A stretch of 25,088 nt of DNA from Chloroflexota bacterium (GTDB lineage: Bacteria > Chloroflexota > Anaerolineae > UBA3071), in assembly GCA_014383605.1 (NCBI GenBank), contig JACNHM010000360.1, forward strand, positions 1-25,088, written 5' to 3'. The translations under genes were made by a program, and so were the position numbers. Positions 5,608-12,719 of this stretch are shown in pieces. The stretch's first letter is position 1; every line of letters starts with the position of its first letter. The notes below the pieces were generated by a model. That model had not been told where the DNA came from. It saw only the letters and a program-made list of their open reading frames with translations, and did not search any database.

Positions 5608-5648
5608 AAGACCTCCAAAGTCCACAGGACGGCGGAGGTTTTGCTTTG
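5608..5648 (+). terminator. Probable rho-independent terminator after the membrane protein gene
   Basis: AAGACCTCC (5608-5616) pairs with GGAGGTTTT (5634-5642; 8 of 9). GTCC-ACA-GGAC forms the tip, and TTTTGCTTT follows. It would end transcription from the promoter at 4954 before the selD remnant. Confidence 0.55.
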
Positions 5649-5719
5649 GGCAGGGGGTGGGTACAAGCCGCCTGATGACCTGGGTGGCGTTTGGCCATTC
5701 CACAGCACTGGAGCAGACG

Positions 5720-5911
5720 ATGAGCACACGAGAACAGACGTGGCGGCTGACGGCGCTGACCGGCGCGGCCGGTTGAGCGGCCAAAAGGTCGCCCGAGGCC
5801 TTGCCGCCGGAGAACCTGCGGCGGCTGCGGTCGCTGTGTGGGGACGAAGGGCAGCCGCTGTGGATCGTTGGCGAGGTGCTGGAGGGTGAGGGCGTAGAGA
5901 TCGTCGGGTGA
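5720..5911 (+). pseudogene. selD: selD remnant (selenophosphate synthase) with in-frame selenocysteine TGA and large internal deletion
   Basis: SelD makes selenophosphate from selenide and ATP, the selenium donor for selenocysteine. Reading from the ATG at 5720 (GGAG upstream) gives WRLTALTGAAG, then TGA at 5774-5776, then AAKRSPEAL. This fits the SelD N-terminus (RLT...GAG-U/C-xxK-SP..L), in which the TGA stands at the catalytic Cys/selenocysteine position. A short hairpin, GCGGCC-AAAA-GGTCGC (5777-5792), follows the TGA, where a bacterial SECIS would lie, though its loop is not typical. Without a break in frame the text then continues as ALPPENLRRLRSL and QPLWIVGEVLEGEGVEIV up to the TGA at 5909. 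This resembles the very C-terminus of SelD (ALPPE..., IGEVVEG). Only 63 residues remain of about 340; the ATP-binding core is gone. It is convergent with, and 12 bases from, the B12-activation gene. Confidence 0.7.
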
Positions 5912-5923
5912 GTGAGTTTGATC

Positions 5924-6634
5924 TCAGGCCGGCGGAGCGATAGCGCGGGGGCGGTGGTGGCGGTAGCGGCAACGCTCCTTCATGGAGCAGAACATGCAGT
6001 TGTCGCCATCCTCAATGCCTATCGGCTGGCTGCCGGTGCCGATGATGATGGATAGGGATTTGAGCGGATGCATGACCATGCTGGTGCTCAGCGAGACTCC
6101 AATCTGGCTGGCATCCAGCAGCGAGAAGAGGATGGCCTGATCCTCCACCGACCATTCCGACTCCCCCGGTGACATGGGCGCGCTCACGCGCCGGCCCTGG
6201 CGGGTGGCGTCCTGTTCCACCAGGTAGCATAACTGCCCACGCACAGCGTCTACGGCCCAGGATGCCAGGCTGTCCAGCAGCATGCCCTGCAACATCTCCC
6301 TCTCCTCCTGCAGGGCCTGAATGCGCTGGCTGATGGCCTGCCCCACGGTGCAGACGCCCACGAGCAGGTGCGACGCCCCGCCCATCACTGTCGTGACCGG
6401 GCCGTTGCCAAAGCGGACGCCATTGGATAGGATGACCTGCTGGTGGCGGAATTCGGCGATGGGGAAGACATCCCAGACAGCGGCCGGTTGCACAAGCCGC
6501 CGCGCATCCTCGAGGGCCGCCCGCCAGGCGTCGGCGTACCTGGGGCGCTGCAGCAAGCGGGTAAAGGAGTGCCCCAGGGCCTGGATGATCTGTTCCTCGT
6601 CGAAGGCGATGACCCAGTCGCGTTTGATCTCCAT
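5924..6634 (-). CDS. B12-dependent methionine synthase activation-domain-like protein
   Basis: This is a 236-residue protein related to the activation (SAM-binding) domain of cobalamin-dependent methionine synthase. Stand-alone versions occur beside corrinoid methyltransferases and RACo, where they are thought to help reactivate or handle the cobalamin cofactor. Recognisable parts are the middle segment GGASHLLVGVCTVGQAISQR, the helix LLDSLASWAVDAVRGQL, the PMSPGESEW turn, and a C-terminal cysteine cluster C213-x2-C216-x5-C222, which could bind a metal or Fe-S cluster. The ATG at 6634 lies 25 bases after the RACo stop codon with a weak ribosome site (GGACGG). It is the last gene of the demethylation operon. 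The exact biochemical role of the stand-alone family is not established. Confidence 0.8.
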   Translation of the reverse strand: MEIKRDWVIAFDEEQIIQALGHSFTRLLQRPRYADAWRAALEDARRLVQPAAVWDVFPIAEFRHQQVILSNGVRFGNGPVTTVMGGASHLLVGVCTVGQAISQRIQALQEEREMLQGMLLDSLASWAVDAVRGQLCYLVEQDATRQGRRVSAPMSPGESEWSVEDQAILFSLLDASQIGVSLSTSMVMHPLKSLSIIIGTGSQPIGIEDGDNCMFCSMKERCRYRHHRPRAIAPPA

Positions 6635-6659
6635 GTTCTATCCGTCCCGTCCTGATTTT

Positions 6660-8510
6660 CTACTCTGCCGCCGGGAAGTGTTGTGAGCGGGCGAACAGCC
6701 GCGTGAACCCGCGGTCGGTCGCCAACTCGACGTAGCGGATGCGCTGGCTCAGTTCCTCGGCGGCGCGCCGCTCGGCGGTAGACAGCAGCATCACCGCCGC
6801 GCCGATCCCGGCGGCGTTGCCGATCTGCCGGATTCGTCCGGCGGGAAGGGGGGGGAAGAGGCCAATCTGCAGGGCGCTGGCGATGTCTATGTGGCTGCCG
6901 AAAGCGCCGGCAACCAGGATCTCGTCAACCTGGTCGGGCCGCAGGCCATGCTTGCCCAGCAAGGTCTCCGCGCCGGCACGGATGGCCCCCTTGGCCAACT
7001 GAATGGCGCGGACATCGGTCTGGGAAATGGTCAGGGCGACGCCCAACTCGGTCCTGGCGGAGGGCACCAGCACAAAGCGGTGGTCGCCATCGGGGCGCTC
7101 CTGGACGAGGGGATGACCGGCTTGTAAGCGGCCGGTGGTGCTCACGACGCCAGACCGGATCATGGCCGCCAGGGCCTCGATGATGCCGGAGCCGCAGATG
7201 CCCAGCGGTGGCTGGTTTCTGATGGTGTGGTAGGCGAAAGGCTCGCCAGGCTCGCCGAGCCAGACGCGGTCAATAGCGCCGGGCATGGCAACGCAGCCGA
7301 ATTGCAGGGCGGCCCCTTCCAGGGCGGGGCCGCTGGCCGTGGAGCAACTGAACAACTGGCCCTCAATGGACAGCAGCAACTCCGTGTTCGTGCCGATGTC
7401 GAGCGCCAGGCGAATCCCCGGCTGCAGGTCCAAGCGTGTGCTCAGGGCCACGGCGAGCAGGTCGGAGCCGATGAAACCACCCACCAGCGGCGGCACGTAG
7501 ACGTAGCCGCCGGCGCTGATCCCCATCCCCAGGTCTCTGGCCTTGATGGCCATCGGCTGGCGTATGGCCGGCACGTAGGGTGAGCGTATGAGCTGGTTGG
7601 GGGGCAGGTTGAGGAAGAGGTGGTGCATGCCGCTGTTGCCGACGATGACCATCTCCTCCACGTCCTCGGGGGAGCAGCCGTGCATCTCGGCGATGCGTTC
7701 CAGCAGCAAGTTGAGCGTTTTGACCAGGATGCGCTGTAGCTGCGCGCCGTTGGCGGCCGAGCGCCCGGCGTAGGTGAGCCGGGAGATGATGTCGGCGCCG
7801 TAGGTCGAGAGCGGGTTGGCGACCCCAAAGATGCCGAGGAGCGCGCCGTCCTCGAGGTTGTACAGGTAGGTGGCGATATTGGTGGTGCCCAGGTCCACGG
7901 CCAGGCCCAAGGGGAGCGACGGCGACGGCTCGCCGCCTTCTGTGCAGGGGCCGCTGGGTCGCACGGCGACCAACTCGCCGGCGCGGATGCTGGCATCCAC
8001 CTGCCAGTCCGCGGCGCGCAAGACATCAGGCAGACGTTGGGCGACGCGGTAGTCTACCTGGGTGACCGGCGGGCAGCCCGCCTCCTCCAGGGCCCGCAGG
8101 AGGTTGGTCACGTCGTCAGTGGGGTGCTCCAGGGAGGGCGGTGTCAGGCGAACGGCATGGCGCTGCACGGGGGGCGATAACTGAAAGGAACGTTCCAGGG
8201 GAGGGGCTTCGTCCTTGCCGCGCGCGACCAGGGGCAGGGTTTCCACGGTCATGTCGCGGTCCACGGCGTGCATGCAGGCCAGGCGAAACCCGCCCGCCAG
8301 CGCCGACGGCGCCAGGGCCTTGGTTTCGGCGGGGACAGGCGGCGGCAAGGGGGCCGTGGTGATGCGGACCTGGCATTTGCGGCAGGCGCCGCGGCCACTG
8401 CACAAAGCTCGGATGGGGATCTCGGCCTGCCGCGCCGCGTCGAGGATGGTGAGGTCAGCGCCGCACTCCACGGCGACGCCCCACGGCTCGAACAGGACCC
8501 TGTGCGTCAT
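6660..8510 (-). CDS. RACo-type reductive activator of corrinoid proteins (2Fe-2S ferredoxin + ASKHA ATPase)
   Basis: This enzyme uses ATP to push an electron uphill and restores Co(II) corrinoid proteins to the active Co(I) state. The 616-residue protein begins with a plant-type 2Fe-2S ferredoxin domain with ligands C37-x5-C43-x2-C46 and C79. A linker leads into an ASKHA-type (DUF4445) ATPase half with phosphate loops LAVDLGTTNIATYLY (about 203) and LALDIGTNTELLL, then ICGSGIIEALAAM and LVAGAFGSHIDI. The length is normal for RACo. It lies in the same operon as a corrinoid protein and a methyltransferase, so its partner is very probably the corrinoid protein at 10814. The ATG at 8510 has only a weak ribosome site. 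A long stem-loop (8539-8606) separates it from the isomerase gene. Confidence 0.93.
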   Translation of the reverse strand: MTHRVLFEPWGVAVECGADLTILDAARQAEIPIRALCSGRGACRKCQVRITTAPLPPPVPAETKALAPSALAGGFRLACMHAVDRDMTVETLPLVARGKDEAPPLERSFQLSPPVQRHAVRLTPPSLEHPTDDVTNLLRALEEAGCPPVTQVDYRVAQRLPDVLRAADWQVDASIRAGELVAVRPSGPCTEGGEPSPSLPLGLAVDLGTTNIATYLYNLEDGALLGIFGVANPLSTYGADIISRLTYAGRSAANGAQLQRILVKTLNLLLERIAEMHGCSPEDVEEMVIVGNSGMHHLFLNLPPNQLIRSPYVPAIRQPMAIKARDLGMGISAGGYVYVPPLVGGFIGSDLLAVALSTRLDLQPGIRLALDIGTNTELLLSIEGQLFSCSTASGPALEGAALQFGCVAMPGAIDRVWLGEPGEPFAYHTIRNQPPLGICGSGIIEALAAMIRSGVVSTTGRLQAGHPLVQERPDGDHRFVLVPSARTELGVALTISQTDVRAIQLAKGAIRAGAETLLGKHGLRPDQVDEILVAGAFGSHIDIASALQIGLFPPLPAGRIRQIGNAAGIGAAVMLLSTAERRAAEELSQRIRYVELATDRGFTRLFARSQHFPAAE

Positions 8511-8538
8511 CAGCGTCTCGCCCCCGATGGGAAAAGGA

Positions 8539-8606
8539 CACCGCAGAGAACAGGGAGTCCCCAGAGAACCTCATGGGCTTCTCTGCGCCCCCTGCTCTCT
8601 GCGGTG
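8539..8606. repeat. Intercistronic stem-loop between isomerase and RACo genes
   Basis: CACCGCAGAGAACAGGG (8539-8555) pairs with CCCTGCTCTCTGCGGTG (8590-8606) at 16 of 17 positions. An inner stem, CAGAGAA (8562-8568) with TTCTCTG (8579-8585), continues the hairpin. No T-tract follows on the minus strand, so it is not a standard terminator. It may be a dispersed palindromic element used as an mRNA processing or stability site. Confidence 0.7.
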
Positions 8607-8621
8607 AGATCGTCTCGCAAC

Positions 8622-9467
8622 CTATTCGGCGCCCAGCGATCTGAGGTAGGCGTAACTTTCGAGAACGGCGTCGTCGCCGGCAACCTCCAGCGTGGTGTAG
8701 CCTTCGAAGCCGACCTTGACCAACGCCTCGAAGGTGGACTTGATGTCCACCACGCCCGAGCCCAAAGGAACGACGGCCATGCCGGTGCCGTGGATGTGGC
8801 CGCGTTTCTCCAGCATCTCCGGCGGGTGGTCTTTCCAGTGAACGTGCTCGATCATGCTGCCGAAGTGGTTGACGTACTGCAGCGGATCGCCGCCGCCCAG
8901 CCAGAGATTGCCCGTGTCCAGGTTGAGGGCCAGGGCATCGCTGTTGCAGGCTGCCAGGATCCGCTCCACGTACTCGATGGAGTCGGTGTACATGCCATGC
9001 GGTTCGAGCAGTATCTTGACGCCGTGATCGGCGGCCATGCGCAAGGGTTCGTATAGCCGCTCGCGGATGGTGAAGATGGCCTCGTCCACGGTCAGGTTGT
9101 GGCCGAATTCCGTCTTGGGGTCGCCGTCGGTGGTGATGACGTGCTTCACCCCGATGGCCGCGGCGGCGCGCACGGCCTTGAAGACCTGAATGGAGCCGTA
9201 GCGCCAGGAGGCCGTGGGATCCAGCAGGTTGGCGTGGGCGCAGTAGCTGCTGATGGTCAGCCCGTACTTGTCGAATAGCCGCTTGATGTCGAAGGGGTTG
9301 GCGTCCAGACTGGCCACGGCGGAGAACCCGAACTCCACGCCCATGCTGCCGCCGTCGGTGTTCTCGGTGACGTCAGCGTACTTGAAGCCCCAGTCCCTGA
9401 TGCGGCCGAGCTGGTGTTCCAGCGTGCTGAAGGGGTCGATCAGAGCAAAGCATCCGACCTTGATCAT
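8622..9467 (-). CDS. TIM-barrel sugar isomerase/epimerase (xylose isomerase-like)
   Basis: This is a 281-residue protein of the AP_endonuc_2/xylose isomerase-like superfamily. These enzymes interconvert ketoses or dehydrate inositol derivatives using a divalent metal. The expected metal ligands are visible in order: Glu in ILLEPHG, Asp in LNLDTGNL, His in IEHVHWKDHP and Glu in YTTLEVAG. The start has GGAG nine bases before the ATG (AGGAGAAAGACATC-ATG). It stands between the methyltransferase and the RACo gene, so it probably processes the sugar or polyol that carries or has lost the methyl group. Long stem-loops flank the gene on both sides (8539-8606 and 9506-9556). The exact substrate cannot be read from the sequence. 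The second isomerase, at 23111, is only distantly similar. Confidence 0.85.
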   Translation of the reverse strand: MIKVGCFALIDPFSTLEHQLGRIRDWGFKYADVTENTDGGSMGVEFGFSAVASLDANPFDIKRLFDKYGLTISSYCAHANLLDPTASWRYGSIQVFKAVRAAAAIGVKHVITTDGDPKTEFGHNLTVDEAIFTIRERLYEPLRMAADHGVKILLEPHGMYTDSIEYVERILAACNSDALALNLDTGNLWLGGGDPLQYVNHFGSMIEHVHWKDHPPEMLEKRGHIHGTGMAVVPLGSGVVDIKSTFEALVKVGFEGYTTLEVAGDDAVLESYAYLRSLGAE

Positions 9468-9505
9468 GATGTCTTTCTCCTAAGCTAAGGTACTGCCGGC
9501 AAGTG

Positions 9506-9556
9506 GCCTGAGTTCCTCTGAGCTCCCCCAGTAGTGGAAGCTCAGAGGAACCAGGC
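9506..9556. repeat. Intercistronic stem-loop between methyltransferase and isomerase genes
   Basis: GTTCCTCTGAGCT (9512-9524) and AGCTCAGAGGAAC (9539-9551) are perfect inverted repeats. They are extended by GCCTG (9506-9510) with CAGGC (9552-9556) around one bulged base, giving an 18-bp stem. No T-tract follows on the minus strand. Confidence 0.75.
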
Positions 9557-9569
9557 AGAGTGACCAACT

Positions 9570-10811
9570 TTACCCGTACACGCCGTACTCCTTGGTGAAG
9601 TCGATCATGGCCTTGAGATTCTCGGGCTTGGCCTCGTCGAGCATGAGCGCGGCGTCCATGATGAGGCCGCCGTCCTTGCCAAAGGTGTCGATCATCTTCT
9701 TGCAGTAGGCGCGCACATCATCGGGGGTGCCGCTGAGCAGCATGATGTTGGGGACGTTGCCCATGAGGCAGGTGACGTCGCCCAGCACATCCTTGGCCTT
9801 CTCGTAATTCGTGTTGGAGAGATGGTAGACGATCTTGCCGGGGGGAACGTCCCGGATGTGCTCCAGCCGGCTCTCCCAGTCCGCCTCCCAGTAGATGACG
9901 GGGATAATACCCTTGTCTACGAGGGCCATCAACCCCTTGCGGAGATAGGGCCAGTAGAACTCGCCGAACTGGGCGTCGGACATGAAGTCGCGCGTCGATT
10001 TGTGCACCCAGACCCAGCAGAAGGGCAAGGGAGCACCAGCGGCACCCGACCCATACTCGATGAAGATCTGCGTGGCGACTTCCAGGGCGGCATGGAGCTT
10101 CTCGGGGCGGCGGCGCATGTCGGCGAGGATCTGGCGCGTGCCGCGTAACGTGTCACCGAGGATGTCGAAGGGCGGCCAGTCCCAGCCGGCAAAGGCCAGC
10201 GGGTAGCCCTTGGCATTGACCTCGCCCCAGTACTGCACCTGCGAACCCCACCACTTGTTCAGCTCCTCGACGCCTGCCGTGACCGTGCGCAGGGTTTCCT
10301 GGAATTCGGGTGAGGCCCAGAAGCCCAGGTTCATCCAGCCTGACCACATGAAGCGGCGCCAGGGCACGAACTGCGAGAACCCGGCCATGGACGCGAACTG
10401 GCGAGGCGCCCACTTGCGCAACATGAAATCCGAAGGGTCGAAGATGAACTCATCGTACTCCTCGTCGCTCATGTACTCGCCTTCGATGTACTGGTACATG
10501 ACGTTGTCGGCCAGGCCGTGGCCCGGCCACTTGAACGCCTTCCACCCCAGGATTCTCATGGCTTCTGCAGGATAGGCAAAGATGGGCCCAAAGTCCAGGT
10601 CCGGCTGGAAGGTGTCCACGAACTTGTGGCAGGCCTGGCGAGCCAGGGCGTAGTCGTTCATGGCGTCCTTGAGCGTGACCCCGGCGAAGGCGTAGGGATA
10701 CTTCTGGTAGGGCCCGAACACCGGCACCCGATCGGGCACCTTGAGCGTGGCCGCATCCAGAGCGCGCTTCAGTCGTGCATCATAGAGTTCCTGAGTTGAT
10801 TTCTCAGCCAT
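9570..10811 (-). CDS. UroD-like corrinoid methyltransferase lacking the HxC zinc motif
   Basis: This is a 413-residue protein of the uroporphyrinogen decarboxylase/MtaA-MtvB superfamily, recognised from the start pattern RLKRALDAATLKVPDRVPVFG, the overall length and the barrel layout. It begins two bases after the corrinoid protein stop codon, with a strong ribosome site (AGGAGGGG), so the two are translationally linked and very likely work as a pair. At the position where MtaA/MtbA enzymes carry the zinc-binding HxC, this protein has IYWEADW (306-312), with His318, Cys348 and Cys370 nearby. It therefore does not look like a classic zinc thiol methyltransferase. A likely role is transfer of the methyl group from the imported substrate to the corrinoid protein, as for MtvB-type O-demethylases. 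True heme biosynthesis is unlikely in this context. Confidence 0.8.
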   Translation of the reverse strand: MAEKSTQELYDARLKRALDAATLKVPDRVPVFGPYQKYPYAFAGVTLKDAMNDYALARQACHKFVDTFQPDLDFGPIFAYPAEAMRILGWKAFKWPGHGLADNVMYQYIEGEYMSDEEYDEFIFDPSDFMLRKWAPRQFASMAGFSQFVPWRRFMWSGWMNLGFWASPEFQETLRTVTAGVEELNKWWGSQVQYWGEVNAKGYPLAFAGWDWPPFDILGDTLRGTRQILADMRRRPEKLHAALEVATQIFIEYGSGAAGAPLPFCWVWVHKSTRDFMSDAQFGEFYWPYLRKGLMALVDKGIIPVIYWEADWESRLEHIRDVPPGKIVYHLSNTNYEKAKDVLGDVTCLMGNVPNIMLLSGTPDDVRAYCKKMIDTFGKDGGLIMDAALMLDEAKPENLKAMIDFTKEYGVYG

Positions 10812-10813
10812 GG

Positions 10814-11452
10814 TTATTCCCCTCCTGTCCAGGTCTTGGCCAGCTTAACTGCGGCCACTGCATCCGCTCCATAGGCGTCGGCCCCGGCGTACGCGGCCGC
10901 GCCGTCATCCATGATGGCGCCGCCGATCATGATCTTGACCTCATCGCGCAGGCCGGCCTCCTTGATCGCCTCCACCGTGTGGCGCATCTGGTCGTAGGCG
11001 AGGGTCAGAAAGCCGCTCATGCCGACGATGTCCGGCTGGAAGTCCCTGATGGCGCTCACGAACTTCTCGGGGGCGGCGTCAACACCGATGTCGTGGACCT
11101 TGAAGTTGTTGACATCGAGCATAAAGATCACGATGTCCTTGCCGATGTCGTGGATGTCCCCGGCCACGGTGCCGATGACCACCTTGCCCTGGGGCTCGGC
11201 CTGGGGGCCCTCCCCTTGCAGCAGGGGCTTGACCAACTCGCCGATGGCGGTGAGCATGTCGCCGGCGATGATGAGTTCGGGCAGGAAGTATTCCTTCTGC
11301 TCGTAGCGGTCGCCGACGATGGACATGGCCTCCTGGCTGGCGGCCAGCACCATCCGAGGGTCTTCGCCGGCCTCAAGCATGGCCTGCGCCAGCTCAAGGG
11401 CCTCCTCCTCCCTCATGTCGGCAATGGCAGCGACTAGTTTGTCTTTCATCAT
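10814..11452 (-). CDS. Corrinoid (B12-binding) methyl-carrier protein
   Basis: This protein carries the methyl group on cobalt between two methyltransferases. The 212-residue product has the four-helix cap (about 1-85, with ELIIAGDMLTAIGELVKPLL) and a Rossmann-type B12 domain with the base-off motif D99-x-H101-DI-G104. Then, after exactly 41 residues, comes S146-GFL, and then GG at 177-178. His101 is the lower cobalt ligand. Size and motifs match MtaC/MtbC/MtvC-type proteins. The ATG at 11452 follows AAAGGA; a second ATG directly after it is equally possible. It is the only corrinoid protein in the window, next to the UroD-like methyltransferase, with RACo further along the same strand. Confidence 0.95.
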   Translation of the reverse strand: MMKDKLVAAIADMREEEALELAQAMLEAGEDPRMVLAASQEAMSIVGDRYEQKEYFLPELIIAGDMLTAIGELVKPLLQGEGPQAEPQGKVVIGTVAGDIHDIGKDIVIFMLDVNNFKVHDIGVDAAPEKFVSAIRDFQPDIVGMSGFLTLAYDQMRHTVEAIKEAGLRDEVKIMIGGAIMDDGAAAYAGADAYGADAVAAVKLAKTWTGGE

Positions 11453-11539
11453 GTAGCATCCTTTCTGTGAGATTATTGGAAGCAGTGCTTCTGTGTTCCT
11501 TGTTTCTGTGTTGCGGGAGTACGTCGCGATAATGCCCGA

Positions 11540-12694
11540 TCAGTCAGCGTCTGGCAGCGGGCACTCCAGTTCCTCGGCCGGTTTGGTGCTGTACACCCGC
11601 TCCTCGCTCTCCACATCGAAGAAGTGGATGCGCATGGGTTCGAATCGCAGCCAGACATACTGCCCCTCGTCCAGCCTCTGGGTCGGTGGCACCACGGCCT
11701 TGATGTAGTCGGGACCCACGTGCAAATCGACCACCGTCTCCGGTCCCAGAGGCTCGATCACCGAGACCTGCGCGGGGATGGCATGCGAGTCGTTGGCGCG
11801 AGTGCTCACGCCCACATCCTCTGGGCGCACACCCACCAGCACCTTGTCTGGCGGCGCGCCGTTCCCGGCCAGCGCAGCCCTGAGCGGGTGAGCGGCTCCG
11901 GACGCCCGCAGCCGGAAGGCTGGATGGGTGACGACGAGCAGGTCCTCCTCAACGCTCACCTGGCCGGAGATGAAGTTGGTGGGAGGGCTGCCCACCACCG
12001 TGGCCACAAAGCGGTTGGCTGGCAGGTTGTAGATGATATCGGGCTCATCGCACTGCTGCAGACGGCCCCGGTTCATCACGGCGATGCGATCGGCCATGGA
12101 CATGGCCTCGACCTGGTCGTGGGTCACATAGACCAGCGTCTGGCCCAGATCGGCCTGCAGCCGTTTCAGTTCCACCCGCATCTCCGTGCGCAGCAGCGCA
12201 TCCAGGTTGGCCAGGGGCTCGTCCATCAGATAGGCCCGAGGATGGCGCACGATGGCCCGTCCCAGAGCGACCCGCTGCCGCTCGCCGCCGCTCAGCTTGG
12301 CCGGCTTGCGATCCAGCAGCTTGCCGATGCGCAACGTCTCGGCGACGGCTCGCACACGGGTCTCGATCTCGTCGCGAGGCAGCCGCCGCTCGCGCAGCGG
12401 GTAGGCGATGTTGTTGAACACCGTCTTGTCGGGATAGAGGGCCAGGTTCTGGAACACCATGGCGATGTCCCGCTGGCCCGGGTGCACGTCGTTGACCAGC
12501 TGCTCGTCGATGTACACGCTGCCCTCGTCGGGCCTCTCCAGGCCGACGATCAGCCGCAGCGTGGTGGTCTTCCCGGCACCCGGGGGTCCCAGCACGCAGA
12601 AGAACTCGCCGTCGGCGATGTCCAGGCTCAGCCCATCGATGGCGACGGTGCGCCCAAATCGTTTCGTGACATTCTCAAGTCGCAACCTTGCCAC
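11540..12694 (-). CDS. ABC sugar/polyol importer ATPase (complete motifs)
   Basis: This is a 384-residue CUT1-type (MalK/UgpC-like) nucleotide-binding subunit. Visible motifs are Walker A GPPGAGKTTT (36-45), the Q-loop FQNLALYPDKTV, a canonical signature LSGGE (134-138), Walker B YLMDEP and the switch His in YVTHDQ. A C-terminal TOBE-type beta domain follows (VLVGVRPEDVGVS). The start is the GTG at 12694, with GGAGG six bases upstream; a longer frame to 12802 would run into the preceding ATPase gene and lacks a ribosome site. It forms a pair with the ATPase at 12720, which has a broken signature motif, so a heterodimer is likely. The 87-base gap to the corrinoid gene contains an AACACAGAAACAAGGAACAC run and a small GAAGCA-N-TGCTTC palindrome. 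Confidence 0.93.
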   Translation of the reverse strand: MARLRLENVTKRFGRTVAIDGLSLDIADGEFFCVLGPPGAGKTTTLRLIVGLERPDEGSVYIDEQLVNDVHPGQRDIAMVFQNLALYPDKTVFNNIAYPLRERRLPRDEIETRVRAVAETLRIGKLLDRKPAKLSGGERQRVALGRAIVRHPRAYLMDEPLANLDALLRTEMRVELKRLQADLGQTLVYVTHDQVEAMSMADRIAVMNRGRLQQCDEPDIIYNLPANRFVATVVGSPPTNFISGQVSVEEDLLVVTHPAFRLRASGAAHPLRAALAGNGAPPDKVLVGVRPEDVGVSTRANDSHAIPAQVSVIEPLGPETVVDLHVGPDYIKAVVPPTQRLDEGQYVWLRFEPMRIHFFDVESEERVYSTKPAEELECPLPDAD

Positions 12695-12719
12695 ACCGCT
12701 CCTCCGTGTCCGGCGGCCG

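Noticed and set aside
5500..5720. Possible tRNA-Sec next to the selD remnant
   Set aside because: No 8-bp acceptor stem, UCA anticodon loop or T-arm could be assembled on either strand.
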